Positions 21,359 to 21,383 of a DNA stretch of 21,383 nucleotides are shown piece by piece (the first letter of the stretch is position 1; each line of letters opens with the position of its first letter). The stretch is from DAHUXT01 sp036378295 (GTDB lineage: Bacteria > Chloroflexota > Ktedonobacteria > Ktedonobacterales > JADMIN01): assembly GCA_036378295.1 (NCBI GenBank), contig DASUWS010000107.1:1-21383 (forward strand), read 5' to 3'. The position numbers and the translations under genes were made by a program. The notes beneath the pieces are model-generated. The model was not told the origin of the DNA and did not search any database. It saw nothing but the letters and a program-made list of their open reading frames with translations.

Positions 21359-21383
21359 TGTGTATATTCTCCTCGCTCATGCT

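Overview
The window is 21.4 kb of GC-rich bacterial chromosome, densely coded, with about seventeen full-length genes, one gene cut by the left edge and one small mobile element. Gene content suggests a filamentous or spore-forming Chloroflexota bacterium (Ktedonobacteria-like): a large membrane histidine kinase, a Pro/Tyr-rich DUF4190-type membrane protein, a MoxR/VWA pair, a fused KorA with KorB, and a TnpB-only IS element. This placement is inference from gene style; there is no rRNA or other marker to prove it.

Layout. 1-324 is the C-terminal end of a cytochrome P450. A secreted protein of unknown function lies on the minus strand (555-1274). A two-component pair follows on the plus strand: a LuxR-type response regulator (1653-2435) and a polytopic histidine kinase (2439-4832), 3 bases apart. 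Next is an aquaporin-family channel (5010-5771) closed by a strong terminator hairpin.

From 6053 to 15936 everything convincing is on the minus strand. In transcription order this is: an 87-aa small protein coupled by a GTGA overlap to a DksA/TraR-type zinc-finger protein; a DUF4190-like membrane protein; a MoxR-type AAA+ ATPase and its VWA partner (13 bases apart); RsmG; a complete TnpB element; a YegS-like lipid kinase; a 134-aa unknown; and ribose-5-phosphate isomerase A. The TnpB element lies 20 bases downstream of the rsmG stop. Its ends carry all four short signals known from IS608 (TTAC/AAAG on the left, GAAT/TCAA on the right), so its boundaries, the empty site and the omega-RNA guide can be predicted to the base.

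From 16171 to the right edge the plus strand holds grpE-dnaJ behind a near-consensus sigma-70-type promoter, then korA-korB (2-oxoacid:ferredoxin oxidoreductase, gamma-alpha fusion plus beta) ending in a long terminator hairpin. dnaK and hrcA are not beside grpE-dnaJ, and this DnaJ has only two of the usual four CxxCxGxG zinc motifs.

I see no CRISPR array, rRNA, tRNA or prophage. Most of the window is housekeeping or regulatory. The best leads are the TnpB element, the coupled 87-aa/DksA-like pair, the grpE promoter with a palindrome at its start site, and the MoxR-VWA module.
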